Source of the DNA: JAAYXU01 sp050942555
GTDB lineage: Bacteria > Bacillota > Clostridia > Christensenellales > UMGS416
NCBI GenBank assembly: GCA_050942555.1
Contig: JBMNNN010000106.1
Location: forward strand, 1-7,212
Length of the DNA: 7,212 nt
Reading direction: 5' to 3'
In this document: one piece after another, positions 1-6,099 of the stretch
Layout: each line of letters begins with the position of its first letter
How positions within the stretch are numbered: position 1 is the stretch's first letter
Made by a program: the position numbers and the translations under genes
The notes under the pieces: model-generated
What the model saw: the letters and a program-made list of their open reading frames with translations, nothing else
Database searches by the model: none
What the model was told of the DNA's origin: nothing

Positions 1-16
1 CGTCACATAGCTTCCA

Positions 17-814
17 TCAACAGCCCCCGCAGCAGCAACTGGTCTTCTTTTTTTCCTTTCCGCGGAAAAAGTTTTTCAGGTTTTCCGGAATGGTATAGTC
101 GCTCTCATCCTCGGCTTCCGGTTCGTTTCCGTAAACGGCCCTGAGCATCGCGTCCACGATCATGGCATTGGGAGGCACTTCATACTCCTTCCCCTCGTAT
201 TCAAAAACCCTGCAATCGACAGGCTGGTCGCTCAGATTGCTGCAGCAAGCGCATTTGTTTTCTCTTACAGCGAGGCAGATGTCACGGCCATTGATGCGTA
301 CCGTGGGAGACGACAGAAACCTGTACTGCCCGGCAAGCTGCTCGCTGGATATCTCGACCTTGTTGACTACGACCGAGTATCCTGCAGACTTCAGAACGGA
401 ACCGACCGCATCGACCGCGCTGAGCAGCGCTTCGTGCGTTCCGATGCAACGGTCGCAGGTCGCAAGGTCAAGATACAGGAAATCGATGGTGATCGTCTTT
501 CTGCCCGAAAACGTCTCGTCCTCACCGCAATCGCATCCGCAGCCGCAATCGCACCCGGCGGCGCAGCATGCTTCGCCCTCTTCCTTCCTGCCATGGGGCG
601 GCTGCCAGCCCGTCCTGTCGCCTACGTACATGATCGCGCCCTGCGGGCAGTTGTTGCCGCAGGTATGACAGCCCTCAATGCATTTATCAGGGTTTATCAC
701 GACGGGTAAAGGCATTTTCCTCGTGTCATAGACACCGAGCGGACACCTCTGCACACACAGTCCGCACTCCGCGCACTCCAAATAGTCAACCACCGGATAC
801 CAGTTCTTGGACAT
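17..814 (-). CDS. Ferredoxin-DUF2703 fusion protein, cysteine-rich
   Basis: 265 residues. The N-terminal part (about 8-65) is a two-cluster ferredoxin: C14, C17, C20, C24-Pro and C45, C49, C52, C56-Pro, the second with CxxxCxxCxxxCP spacing, predicting two [4Fe-4S] clusters. A linker (83-97) carries seven Cys. Residues about 107-230 match my memory of DUF2703: a beta strand leads into C120-D-R-C123, and S168-S-P170-T-V looks like a thioredoxin cis-Pro loop, with C180, C188, C190, C191 and C201 nearby. The C-terminus ends in CCCGGC. It is last in a minus-strand operon, 16 bases after the permease, with ribosome site AAGGAGAGG. The inferred role is cytoplasmic electron transfer or thiol chemistry on a metalloid bound by the Cys clusters, feeding the permease. 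The domain calls are fairly sure; the reaction and substrate are unknown. Confidence 0.85.
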   Translation of the reverse strand: MSKNWYPVVDYLECAECGLCVQRCPLGVYDTRKMPLPVVINPDKCIEGCHTCGNNCPQGAIMYVGDRTGWQPPHGRKEEGEACCAAGCDCGCGCDCGEDETFSGRKTITIDFLYLDLATCDRCIGTHEALLSAVDAVGSVLKSAGYSVVVNKVEISSEQLAGQYRFLSSPTVRINGRDICLAVRENKCACCSNLSDQPVDCRVFEYEGKEYEVPPNAMIVDAMLRAVYGNEPEAEDESDYTIPENLKNFFRGKEKKKTSCCCGGC

Positions 815-830
815 TATTGGTCCTCTCCTT

Positions 831-1844
831 CTATACCAGTATGGACTGAATCGCGTTAAAAAGGTAACCGATGATAATAATCCCTACGGTTACGATGCCG
901 ATAAATATGGCCAGCAGCTTTGGCTTAACCGCGCGGCGCAGCATGATGATGGAGGGCAGCGAAAGCGCGGTCACACCCATCATAAAGGACAGAATCGTAC
1001 CAAGACCGGCGCCCTTGGCGAACAGCGCCTCCGCAATCGGTATGGTACCGAATATATCCGCATACATGGGCACCCCGACGACAGTAGCCAGGATAACGGA
1101 GAACGGATTGTTATCCCCGAGGATACTCTCTATGACGTCGCCGGGAATCCAGTTGTGGATGATCGCGCCGATGCCCACGCCAACGAGCACATACCAGAAT
1201 ACTTTTTTGACAGTAGTCCTGACCTGCTCCCAGGCATACTCGATACGGTCGCGCCGTGTAAGCTCAGGCGAATCAATGTCCACATTGGCCGCCGACATGA
1301 TGAAGCTCTCCACCTGACCCTCCATACGCAGCTTTCCGATGATCGTGCCGCCTATGACCGCAAGGACCAGACCCATCACCACATACACGATGGCAACCTT
1401 CGCGCCGAAAACGCTCATGAGCAGTACGAGCGAGCCCAGATCGACCAGCGGAGAGGATATGAGGAACGAAAACGTAAGTCCCAAAGGCAGCCCCGCGCTC
1501 GTAAAGCCGATAAACAGCGGTATGGACGAGCAGGAGCAAAACGGCGTCACCGTGCCCAGAAGCGCCGCCAGCGAATTGGCCCCGATGCCGTGGAAACGGC
1601 CAAGGATCCGTTTCGTCCGCTCGGGCGGGAAGTAGCTTTGTATATAACTGATGATAAAAATCAGCACCGAGAGCAAAACCAGAATCTTTATGATATCGTA
1701 CACAAAGAACTGCGCGCTGCCGACGAAGCGATTGCCGGTGTCGAGTCCCAGAGCGGTCAATACGCTGCCTATGAGATTGCTGAGCCACCGCATACCGAGT
1801 ATCTGTTCCTGGAAAAAGCTCCAGATATCCTTTATTGCCTGCAT
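831..1844 (-). CDS. ArsP/DUF318-type permease
   Basis: 337-residue integral membrane protein with roughly eight hydrophobic segments (near 47-67, 86-110, 115-147, 150-170, 214-231, 247-265, 270-298 and 308-328). The family signature T100-P-F-C103-S-C105-S-S precedes a long hydrophobic helix, and a second conserved stretch, GVPMYAD, lies at 257-263. Members of this family (PF03773) include ArsP, an exporter of trivalent organoarsenicals, in which the membrane Cys pair is thought to bind the substrate; other relatives are implicated in metal efflux. The start overlaps the end of the repressor gene by 13 bases and has only a weak, close AGGG upstream, which suggests translational coupling. Context (ArsR upstream, Cys-rich redox protein downstream) supports metalloid export, but arsenite, methylarsenite or another soft metal cannot be told apart from sequence. 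Confidence 0.87.
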   Translation of the reverse strand: MQAIKDIWSFFQEQILGMRWLSNLIGSVLTALGLDTGNRFVGSAQFFVYDIIKILVLLSVLIFIISYIQSYFPPERTKRILGRFHGIGANSLAALLGTVTPFCSCSSIPLFIGFTSAGLPLGLTFSFLISSPLVDLGSLVLLMSVFGAKVAIVYVVMGLVLAVIGGTIIGKLRMEGQVESFIMSAANVDIDSPELTRRDRIEYAWEQVRTTVKKVFWYVLVGVGIGAIIHNWIPGDVIESILGDNNPFSVILATVVGVPMYADIFGTIPIAEALFAKGAGLGTILSFMMGVTALSLPSIIMLRRAVKPKLLAIFIGIVTVGIIIIGYLFNAIQSILV

Positions 1845-2179
1845 TTCCCTGTATTCTCGATTTCTTCACCGCAGCCGGCACAGCATGATGCGGTATTATA
1901 ATCCGCGCGCGTCAATTCCTCCATCAAGCTGATCGCGCCCCTGCTTCCCTGCTCGCTGATCCGATAATGCGTCCACTTCCCCTCCGTTCGGCTGATCACG
2001 ATTCCGGATTCGCAGAGTATCTTCATATGATAGGAAAGCGTCGACTGACCGATATCCAATTTTTCGAGCAGGACGCAGGCGCATTTTTCGCCGCCACGAA
2101 GCATCTCCAGTATCCGCAGCCGTTGTTCGTCACAGAGCGCCTTGAATATACGCGCATGGACCTCGTGTTTCGAGCCCAT
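1832..2179 (-). CDS. ArsR/SmtB-family metalloregulatory repressor
   Basis: 115 residues, normal length for a winged-helix ArsR/SmtB repressor. The N-terminal half has the family pattern FKALCDEQRLRILEML, followed by the sensor strand C33-A-C35-V-L-L, which matches the As(III)/Sb(III)-type CxC site. The recognition helix is around 44-58 (GQSTLSYHMKIL), and the wing around 61-74. A C-terminal cluster (C99, C100, C103, C113) is extra and could supply further thiolate ligands. It is first in the operon, with ribosome site GAGGTG five bases before ATG, and its stop lies inside the permease gene. It is expected to bind the palindrome overlapping its own promoter and to release it when metalloid binds. 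ArsR family is very secure; the exact ligand is inferred. Confidence 0.93.
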   Translation of the reverse strand: MGSKHEVHARIFKALCDEQRLRILEMLRGGEKCACVLLEKLDIGQSTLSYHMKILCESGIVISRTEGKWTHYRISEQGSRGAISLMEELTRADYNTASCCAGCGEEIENTGKCRQ

Positions 2180-2215
2180 CCTTTCACCTCAAATCTCAAA
2201 TCATCAAACAATAGT

Positions 2216-2244
2216 ATTATATGCGACATATCGAAAAGTGTCAA
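2216..2244 (-). promoter_or_regulatory. Consensus sigma-A promoter of the ars-like operon
   Basis: Read on the minus strand, TTGACA (2239-2244) and TATAAT (2216-2221) are separated by exactly 17 bases, a perfect match to the housekeeping consensus in both hexamers and spacing. Transcription would start near 2209, giving a leader of about 30 bases before the repressor ATG, with the ribosome site within it. So strong a promoter fits a gene set held off by a repressor. Confidence 0.85.
2219..2231. promoter_or_regulatory. Candidate ArsR operator palindrome
   Basis: ATATG-CGA-CATAT is a perfect inverted repeat with five-base arms and a three-base centre. It overlaps the -10 hexamer and the downstream part of the spacer, where a bound dimer would block RNA polymerase. 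AT-rich dyads over the promoter are typical of ArsR/SmtB operators. The arms are short, so assignment rests on position. A tandem CTCAAAT repeat (2188-2201) lies in the leader beside the ribosome site and may or may not be related. Confidence 0.5.
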
Positions 2245-2286
2245 TGTGTTGTGGCATAGCAACTCATTTGAAGAATGAAAACCCGG

Positions 2287-4050
2287 CTATAGCTGATCAA
2301 ATCCCTTGCGGATGATTTGCGCCATCAAAACACGGCGCTTTTTCAGGAACTCGAAATAGTCCATACTCTCCCAACCTTCTGGCAGTGCGTGGTGCTTGTA
2401 AACTGTTTGTCTATCAGCTGCCGGAAGCGAAGCAAGCTTCTCTTTCATGTACTCCATAGGGCTTGCATCGAGTATTTCGATATTATCGCTCCACTCAATG
2501 AAAGCGAAATTCGCTGTTTGATTTCGGTCGCGGTTATCGGTTATACCAAGTTTACTGAGATAACCCTTTGGAAAAAGATGATGTTTCTCTAGTGCACTTT
2601 TTGTACCGGTGGCCACAGGAAGGAAAAGCTGTCGCGTATGGAGCGTGGAAAACAGCACCTTTGCATCAAGTATATTCAAAGAAGCGCAATACCCGAACCA
2701 AGCCGGGTTCCTTGGAGCTGATGTTGCCAGAGCGTTAACTAAAGTTATATTAAAGAAATCGTTTGTAAATACTGATGCTATTTTACTATCTATTAAGGCT
2801 ACGAACTCATCGTCTGTCCTGACATTTCTTAGATCGGCCAAATCTGACTCCATATCTGTTTCGGGAGAGCCGGTATAGTAGCCTGAGACAGAGGTCATAA
2901 AAAACCATCTGGAGATCAGTTTCCTAAGAACCGATTCCTTTATGCCATAATCGTACTTTCCAATCAGGTATATTACGTAGGAGTATACCAGCGCATTCTC
3001 AGATGAAATGAGTGACTTGGATACGAAGCCTGCTGTTTCAACGCATTTTATAAAATTATGCCATACCTGCACATCGAGTACTTTTTCCATTACTGTTTTC
3101 AGCTTTTCAAACTGTTCCTCTCGAAGAGCGTCCGAGTATACTTCGCTTGTAAAATCTCTACCGCGCAGGAGCATATAAGCGTAACGAAGCCTTGCACGCC
3201 GGAATCCGAAACCCATAGCTACTCGGACGATATGCGTTGGCGAGGGATGAAAAAGAAAGTTATATGCTGTACCAGCCTTGGGAATTCTTGAGTTCCTGCA
3301 GAAGTCCTCAATATTTTGCCTGCCTTCTTGCCAGTACACCGAGATTAACGTCAGAATAAAATCATCTTCGCCCAGAGTTTTACCCCCAGAGTTCACACGT
3401 ACAAATATATCTGCAACGCTCTCTTCATTTGCACTCCCGTTTATTTCTAATGTCGGTACACTATAGTTACCCAGGGAGAGCAAATCCATTATGTTTTGCT
3501 GTATTATCTGCTTTTCTTTGTCGCTTAGCATTGAACCGACCCTTTCCCTGCTATCGGCTATGTTCTGTACGATTTCAGTAATATAAGCAAAGCTCCTTGA
3601 TTCGTTTAAAAACACTTCGCTGATGTCGTAAATCCACTCAGCGGCACGTTTCTTGGCGTTATCGCCTACCTCAAAAGCACGGGTGAGAGGATTAAATGAA
3701 ATAATAACATATCTTCGGTTAAACTTCCCATCCACAATTTCTTTATGACGCATCGCTGCGTACAGAGAAGTCAACCTTTGCTGACCATCGATTATAAGAT
3801 TTTTAGGTACAGAGAACGCCTTACTATCTACGCCGATATGCCTAACCTTATCTATGCTGTCAGAGGAATCCCATATCATCAGATATCCTATCGGATATCC
3901 TTTCATCATTGAATCGAGCAGGTCACGTACTTTTGACGCTCTCCAGACATATCCGCGCTGAAGCTCTGGTAAGCCAAGCCTTCCGGTCTCTAGTTCCATA
4001 ATAATGTCCTTGAGTATACGTGGAACGGGCGTAAAAAGCATTTTTGCCAT
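2287..4050 (-). CDS. DUF262 / HNH-like GmrSD-type protein
   Basis: 587 residues. The N-terminal DUF262 domain shows LPELQRGYVW (27-36) and D88-G-Q-Q-R92-L-T, the nucleotide-binding/hydrolysis motif of GmrS-like domains, then VADIFVRVNSGGKTL (212-226), another family hallmark. The C-terminal region has H490-H491-L-F-P-K, then N510, N514 and N523, the pattern of the HNH-like nuclease half (DUF1524/GmrD type). Both putative active sites look intact in one chain. Proteins of this kind include type IV restriction enzymes that cut modified phage DNA, so an anti-phage role is inferred. AGGGAG lies seven bases before ATG. No partner methylase or second subunit is visible. Base composition is much lower in GC than the neighbours, suggesting horizontal acquisition. 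Family confident; target unknown. Confidence 0.85.
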   Translation of the reverse strand: MAKMLFTPVPRILKDIIMELETGRLGLPELQRGYVWRASKVRDLLDSMMKGYPIGYLMIWDSSDSIDKVRHIGVDSKAFSVPKNLIIDGQQRLTSLYAAMRHKEIVDGKFNRRYVIISFNPLTRAFEVGDNAKKRAAEWIYDISEVFLNESRSFAYITEIVQNIADSRERVGSMLSDKEKQIIQQNIMDLLSLGNYSVPTLEINGSANEESVADIFVRVNSGGKTLGEDDFILTLISVYWQEGRQNIEDFCRNSRIPKAGTAYNFLFHPSPTHIVRVAMGFGFRRARLRYAYMLLRGRDFTSEVYSDALREEQFEKLKTVMEKVLDVQVWHNFIKCVETAGFVSKSLISSENALVYSYVIYLIGKYDYGIKESVLRKLISRWFFMTSVSGYYTGSPETDMESDLADLRNVRTDDEFVALIDSKIASVFTNDFFNITLVNALATSAPRNPAWFGYCASLNILDAKVLFSTLHTRQLFLPVATGTKSALEKHHLFPKGYLSKLGITDNRDRNQTANFAFIEWSDNIEILDASPMEYMKEKLASLPAADRQTVYKHHALPEGWESMDYFEFLKKRRVLMAQIIRKGFDQL

Positions 4051-4082
4051 TTCGTTTCTCCCTATCTTTTTCTATCGCATCC

Positions 4083-4110
4083 ATAATAGCTAATCTAACA
4101 AGAACAGCAA
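4083..4110 (-). promoter_or_regulatory. Possible promoter of the DUF262 gene
   Basis: On the minus strand TTGCTG (4105-4110) and TATTAT (4083-4088) are spaced by 16 bases and lie about 33 bases before the gene start. The -10 is a 5/6 match and the -35 a 4/6 match. This is the best pair I find near the start, but the region is AT-rich enough for chance matches. Confidence 0.35.
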
Positions 4111-4226
4111 GCTAACTACTGCCATCCGAAAGTTAACGTCATGCTAATAATCCCTCTACCGCAAATGGATTAATACATCCGGTGGTCACAGGTTCCGGTA
4201 GACGCGGCGCGCAGGACGGTAATAAT

Positions 4227-4258
4227 ATACTATTTAATCAATTAAATTGCAATAGTAT
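4227..4258. repeat. Nested AT-rich palindromes
   Basis: ATTTAAT (4232-4238) and ATTAAAT (4241-4247) form a perfect seven-base dyad about a two-base centre CA. Enclosing it, ATACTAT (4227-4233) and ATAGTAT (4252-4258) form a second seven-base inverted repeat with a longer loop. It lies between divergent genes and could be a regulator binding site. It has no T-run suited to a terminator on a transcribed strand. Confidence 0.5.
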
Positions 4259-4364
4259 CTTGGCAGGACATATAATCAAGGTTGACCATTCCATATGACC
4301 AGCCAGTAGTATCTTATCCCCTAGGAGCATTGCCCGCTGCACGCCACCTGCTCCCAATACCCTC

Positions 4365-4393
4365 TTGCATATCCCGCGCTGCCGATACATAAT
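4365..4393 (+). promoter_or_regulatory. Possible promoter of the lipoprotein gene
   Basis: TTGCAT (4365-4370) and CATAAT (4388-4393) are 17 bases apart; the -10 matches 5/6 and the -35 only 3/6. The -10 sits within an 11-base palindrome TACATAATGTA (4386-4396). The position, some 70 bases before the gene, is reasonable. Weak evidence. Confidence 0.3.
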
Positions 4394-4460
4394 GTAAAAG
4401 AACCGCTTATCATACTCGGCGCAATGGAAAGACTGCCGCTTCGCGGTACGAAAGGACGGC

Positions 4461-5627
4461 ATGAGAAAAGGAATCCGATTACCGCATATCGCTGTGCTGC
4501 TGGCGCTCCTCGCCGCTCTGGCCGGGTGCATATCGCCGCCTCCCGCCGGTACGGAGCCGATAGATGCGCTCGTATCCGCCCAGCAGGATGCGATCAGGGC
4601 AGCCGATGTGGACGCGGCACTCGGGACCGTGAACCCGGACGACGCATGGTACCGCACCGAGATGGCAAACCTTGTGCGCGATCAGGCGGTGGCGCCTGTC
4701 GAAGACTATACGCGTACGGTGAAAAACATACGGCAAATCGACGACGCGACGTGGGAGGCCACGCTGACGCAGCGGTATACCGCGGGCGGCGAAAGCCGCT
4801 CCAGCCAGTGCGTCCACCGGTTCATCGCGATCGGCAACAGAATCTACGACGCGGGACCCGCTTTTTCGCAGTACCGGGACGGAAAGGTAACGGTCTATCA
4901 TACTGCCGATACCAGGGAGATGGCCCGGGAGCTTTCAGCCGCCGTCAATGCATACCTGTCGGAGTTGGAGGCTGCATGGGGCTTTATGCCCAAAGAAGGG
5001 CTGCACATCAAGCTGTACGACGACCATGAGGTATTCCTGCAGTCGATCAAACTGACGCTCCCCGCGTGGGTGGGCGGATGGCACGAGAGCGGCGAGTCGA
5101 TCAAGCTGTTCGCGGCGATGCGCCGCGCGGACGCATACGCGCCGATGCTGCGCCATGAGACCACCCACATGGCTCTCTCGGAGCTTACGGGCGACAACGC
5201 GGCCTACTGGATGCATGAGGGGTTTGCCACGCTGCTCGAGCAAACCGGTACGGCAGCGCTTACCTCGCCCTACATTGCCGATATGGACGCGCTGGAGGGC
5301 CTCTACCGGCAGAAGCGGCTCCCGGATATTACCGATCACCTGTCTACCAATCCGGAACTCCTTTCGGATTCGCTGGACGTCCGGGGATACTACGCCTACT
5401 CCTGCGCGATGGTTGTATGGCTGCTGGATGAGCGCAGCCCGGACATACTCAAGCCGGTATTCGAAGCGCTCCGCGCCTGCGATATGATTCCCGGTACTGC
5501 CGCCGAAAAAATTGAGGCGCTCAACGAGCGCACAGCCGCAGCACTGCGCAGCGCCGCGCAAATCGAATTTGGCGAAGACTTTGAGGACTGGCTCGAGCAA
5601 AAAATTATTGCATTCACGAATTCATAA
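4461..5627 (+). CDS. Lipoprotein with HExxH metallopeptidase domain
   Basis: 388 residues. MRKGIR, a hydrophobic stretch (9-21) and lipobox L20-A-G-C23 predict a type II signal peptide and a membrane-anchored extracellular lipoprotein. Residues about 33-140 look like a small NTF2-like or similar accessory domain (an inference from pattern only). The second part carries H232-E-T-T-H236 and W250-M-H-E253-G-F-A, giving the two zinc histidines, the catalytic Glu and a third zinc ligand Glu 17 residues after the second His, as in gluzincins of the peptidase MA group. A later YYAYSCAMVVWLL (310-322) resembles the helix that follows in that family. AAAGGA precedes ATG by four bases. It stands alone on its strand before a spore gene. 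Substrate unknown; a role in envelope or sporulation is not shown. GC content is high, unlike the DUF262 gene. Confidence 0.82.
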   Translation: MRKGIRLPHIAVLLALLAALAGCISPPPAGTEPIDALVSAQQDAIRAADVDAALGTVNPDDAWYRTEMANLVRDQAVAPVEDYTRTVKNIRQIDDATWEATLTQRYTAGGESRSSQCVHRFIAIGNRIYDAGPAFSQYRDGKVTVYHTADTREMARELSAAVNAYLSELEAAWGFMPKEGLHIKLYDDHEVFLQSIKLTLPAWVGGWHESGESIKLFAAMRRADAYAPMLRHETTHMALSELTGDNAAYWMHEGFATLLEQTGTAALTSPYIADMDALEGLYRQKRLPDITDHLSTNPELLSDSLDVRGYYAYSCAMVVWLLDERSPDILKPVFEALRACDMIPGTAAEKIEALNERTAAALRSAAQIEFGEDFEDWLEQKIIAFTNS

Positions 5628-5793
5628 ATTACATATTATTACGCGATGCGCTGTATTCAGGCGAACGCTCCTCCATCTGTCAGACATGGCACATTGTTAA
5701 CTGTATCGCTATTATTTACGCGGCATATCCGGCTCGCACTCCGGGGAAATTATGATTGCGGATCAAACGCAATATAAAAAGGAGGGCACTATC
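5628..5793. other. Intergenic region, no gene seen
   Basis: 166 bases between the lipoprotein stop and the spore-protein start. I see no terminator hairpin with a T-run behind the lipoprotein gene. The right part contains the putative sporulation promoter and the ribosome site AAAGGAGGG (5778-5786). Confidence 0.6.
5723..5752 (+). promoter_or_regulatory. Possible forespore (sigma-G-like) promoter
   Basis: GCATAT (5723-5728) resembles a sigma-G -35 element, and 17 bases later GAAATTA (5746-5752) only loosely resembles its CATAnTA-type -10. SASP genes are normally expressed by sigma-G in the forespore, so this is proposed mainly from the identity of the gene behind it. Confidence 0.28.
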
Positions 5794-6006
5794 ATGCAGG
5801 AGCAGAGCAGAATGAGTCAGGCCAAGTCGCTTGTATCGAACAACCAGGCGATGCACAACCTGAAATACGAGATCGCGTCGGAGCTGGCTATCACTCCGCC
5901 TCAGAGCGACTATTGGGGCGATCTCTCGTCCCGCGACTGCGGCCGGGTGGGCGGTAACATGACCAAGCGGCTGGTGGCACTGGGTAAGCAGCAGATCGGC
6001 GGGTAA
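5794..6006 (+). CDS. Alpha/beta-type small acid-soluble spore protein
   Basis: 70 residues, the usual SASP length. The block LKYEIASEL (23-31) is the conserved first motif containing the site cut by germination protease GPR, and GDLSSR (42-47), G50-x-VGG (52-54), M56 and KRLVAL (58-63) form the conserved DNA-binding second motif. These proteins coat spore DNA, shift it to an A-like form and protect it from UV and chemicals, then are degraded as an amino-acid source at germination. The start at 5794 is chosen because AAAGGAGGG ends seven bases before it; an in-frame ATG at 5752 has no ribosome site and would add a non-family extension. C49 replaces the Asn of the usual Asn-Gly pair. A strong terminator follows, so it is monocistronic. 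Confidence 0.95.
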   Translation: MQEQSRMSQAKSLVSNNQAMHNLKYEIASELAITPPQSDYWGDLSSRDCGRVGGNMTKRLVALGKQQIGG

Positions 6007-6020
6007 GAATTTCTTTTTTT

Positions 6021-6050
6021 AAGGACAGTTTGCGCTGTCCTTCTTTTTTT
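6021..6050 (+). terminator. Intrinsic terminator after the spore-protein gene
   Basis: AAGGACAG (6021-6028) pairs perfectly with CTGTCCTT (6035-6042) around a six-base loop, followed by C and seven T residues. It begins 15 bases after the stop. It works for plus-strand transcription only, since the other strand lacks a T-run after the stem. Confidence 0.93.
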
Positions 6051-6070
6051 ATGCGCGCCATTCGGGCTTG

Positions 6071-6079
6071 TGCTATAAT
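6071..6079 (+). promoter_or_regulatory. Extended -10 promoter of the DUF4364 gene
   Basis: TGCTATAAT combines an exact TATAAT (6074-6079) with the upstream TGn extension, which can replace a -35 element. No good -35 is seen 17 bases upstream. The start of transcription would fall near 6086, inside or at the edge of the ribosome site. Confidence 0.6.
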
Positions 6080-6099
6080 AACCGCGGAGGTTGACACCG

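Larger units (their letters stand above)
4051..4460. other. Gene-free divergent intergenic region
   Basis: About 410 bases between the divergent DUF262 gene and the lipoprotein gene. I see no convincing coding frame, tRNA or insertion element. It contains candidate promoters at both ends, an AT-rich nested palindrome near 4227-4258, and a nine-base direct repeat TAGTATCTT at 4253-4261 and 4307-4315. Composition changes from AT-rich on the DUF262 side to GC-rich on the lipoprotein side, so it probably contains the boundary of the transferred segment. Confidence 0.6.

Noticed and set aside
807..1901. Long plus-strand open frame of 364 codons over the permease gene
   Set aside because: It is the complement of the permease and repressor genes, is very rich in Arg, His, Asp and Gln with no domain pattern, and lacks a ribosome site. 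The minus-strand genes carry clear family motifs.
2250..2290. Possible terminator behind the DUF262 gene (CATT/AATG and ATAGC/GCTAT pairings)
   Set aside because: Stems of only four or five AT-rich pairs, with no T-run on the transcribed strand.
4238..4657. Minus-strand 139-codon frame reaching into the intergenic region
   Set aside because: Most of it is antisense to the lipoprotein start, composition is Ala/Ser-rich and low complexity, and no ribosome site is seen.
4424..5029. Plus-strand open frame overlapping the start of the lipoprotein gene
   Set aside because: Arg/Gly-rich frame typical of GC-rich shadows, with no conserved motif; the overlapping frame has a signal peptide, lipobox and HExxH.
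4935..5600. Minus-strand 221-codon frame inside the lipoprotein gene
   Set aside because: Opposite-strand shadow without motif or ribosome site.
5752..5793. Earlier ATG for the spore protein
   Set aside because: No ribosome site before it, while a strong one precedes 5794 and the resulting protein has normal SASP length.
6091..6099. TTG start for the DUF4364 gene
   Set aside because: It directly abuts the CGGAGG site, leaving no spacing; ATG at 6100 is correctly placed.
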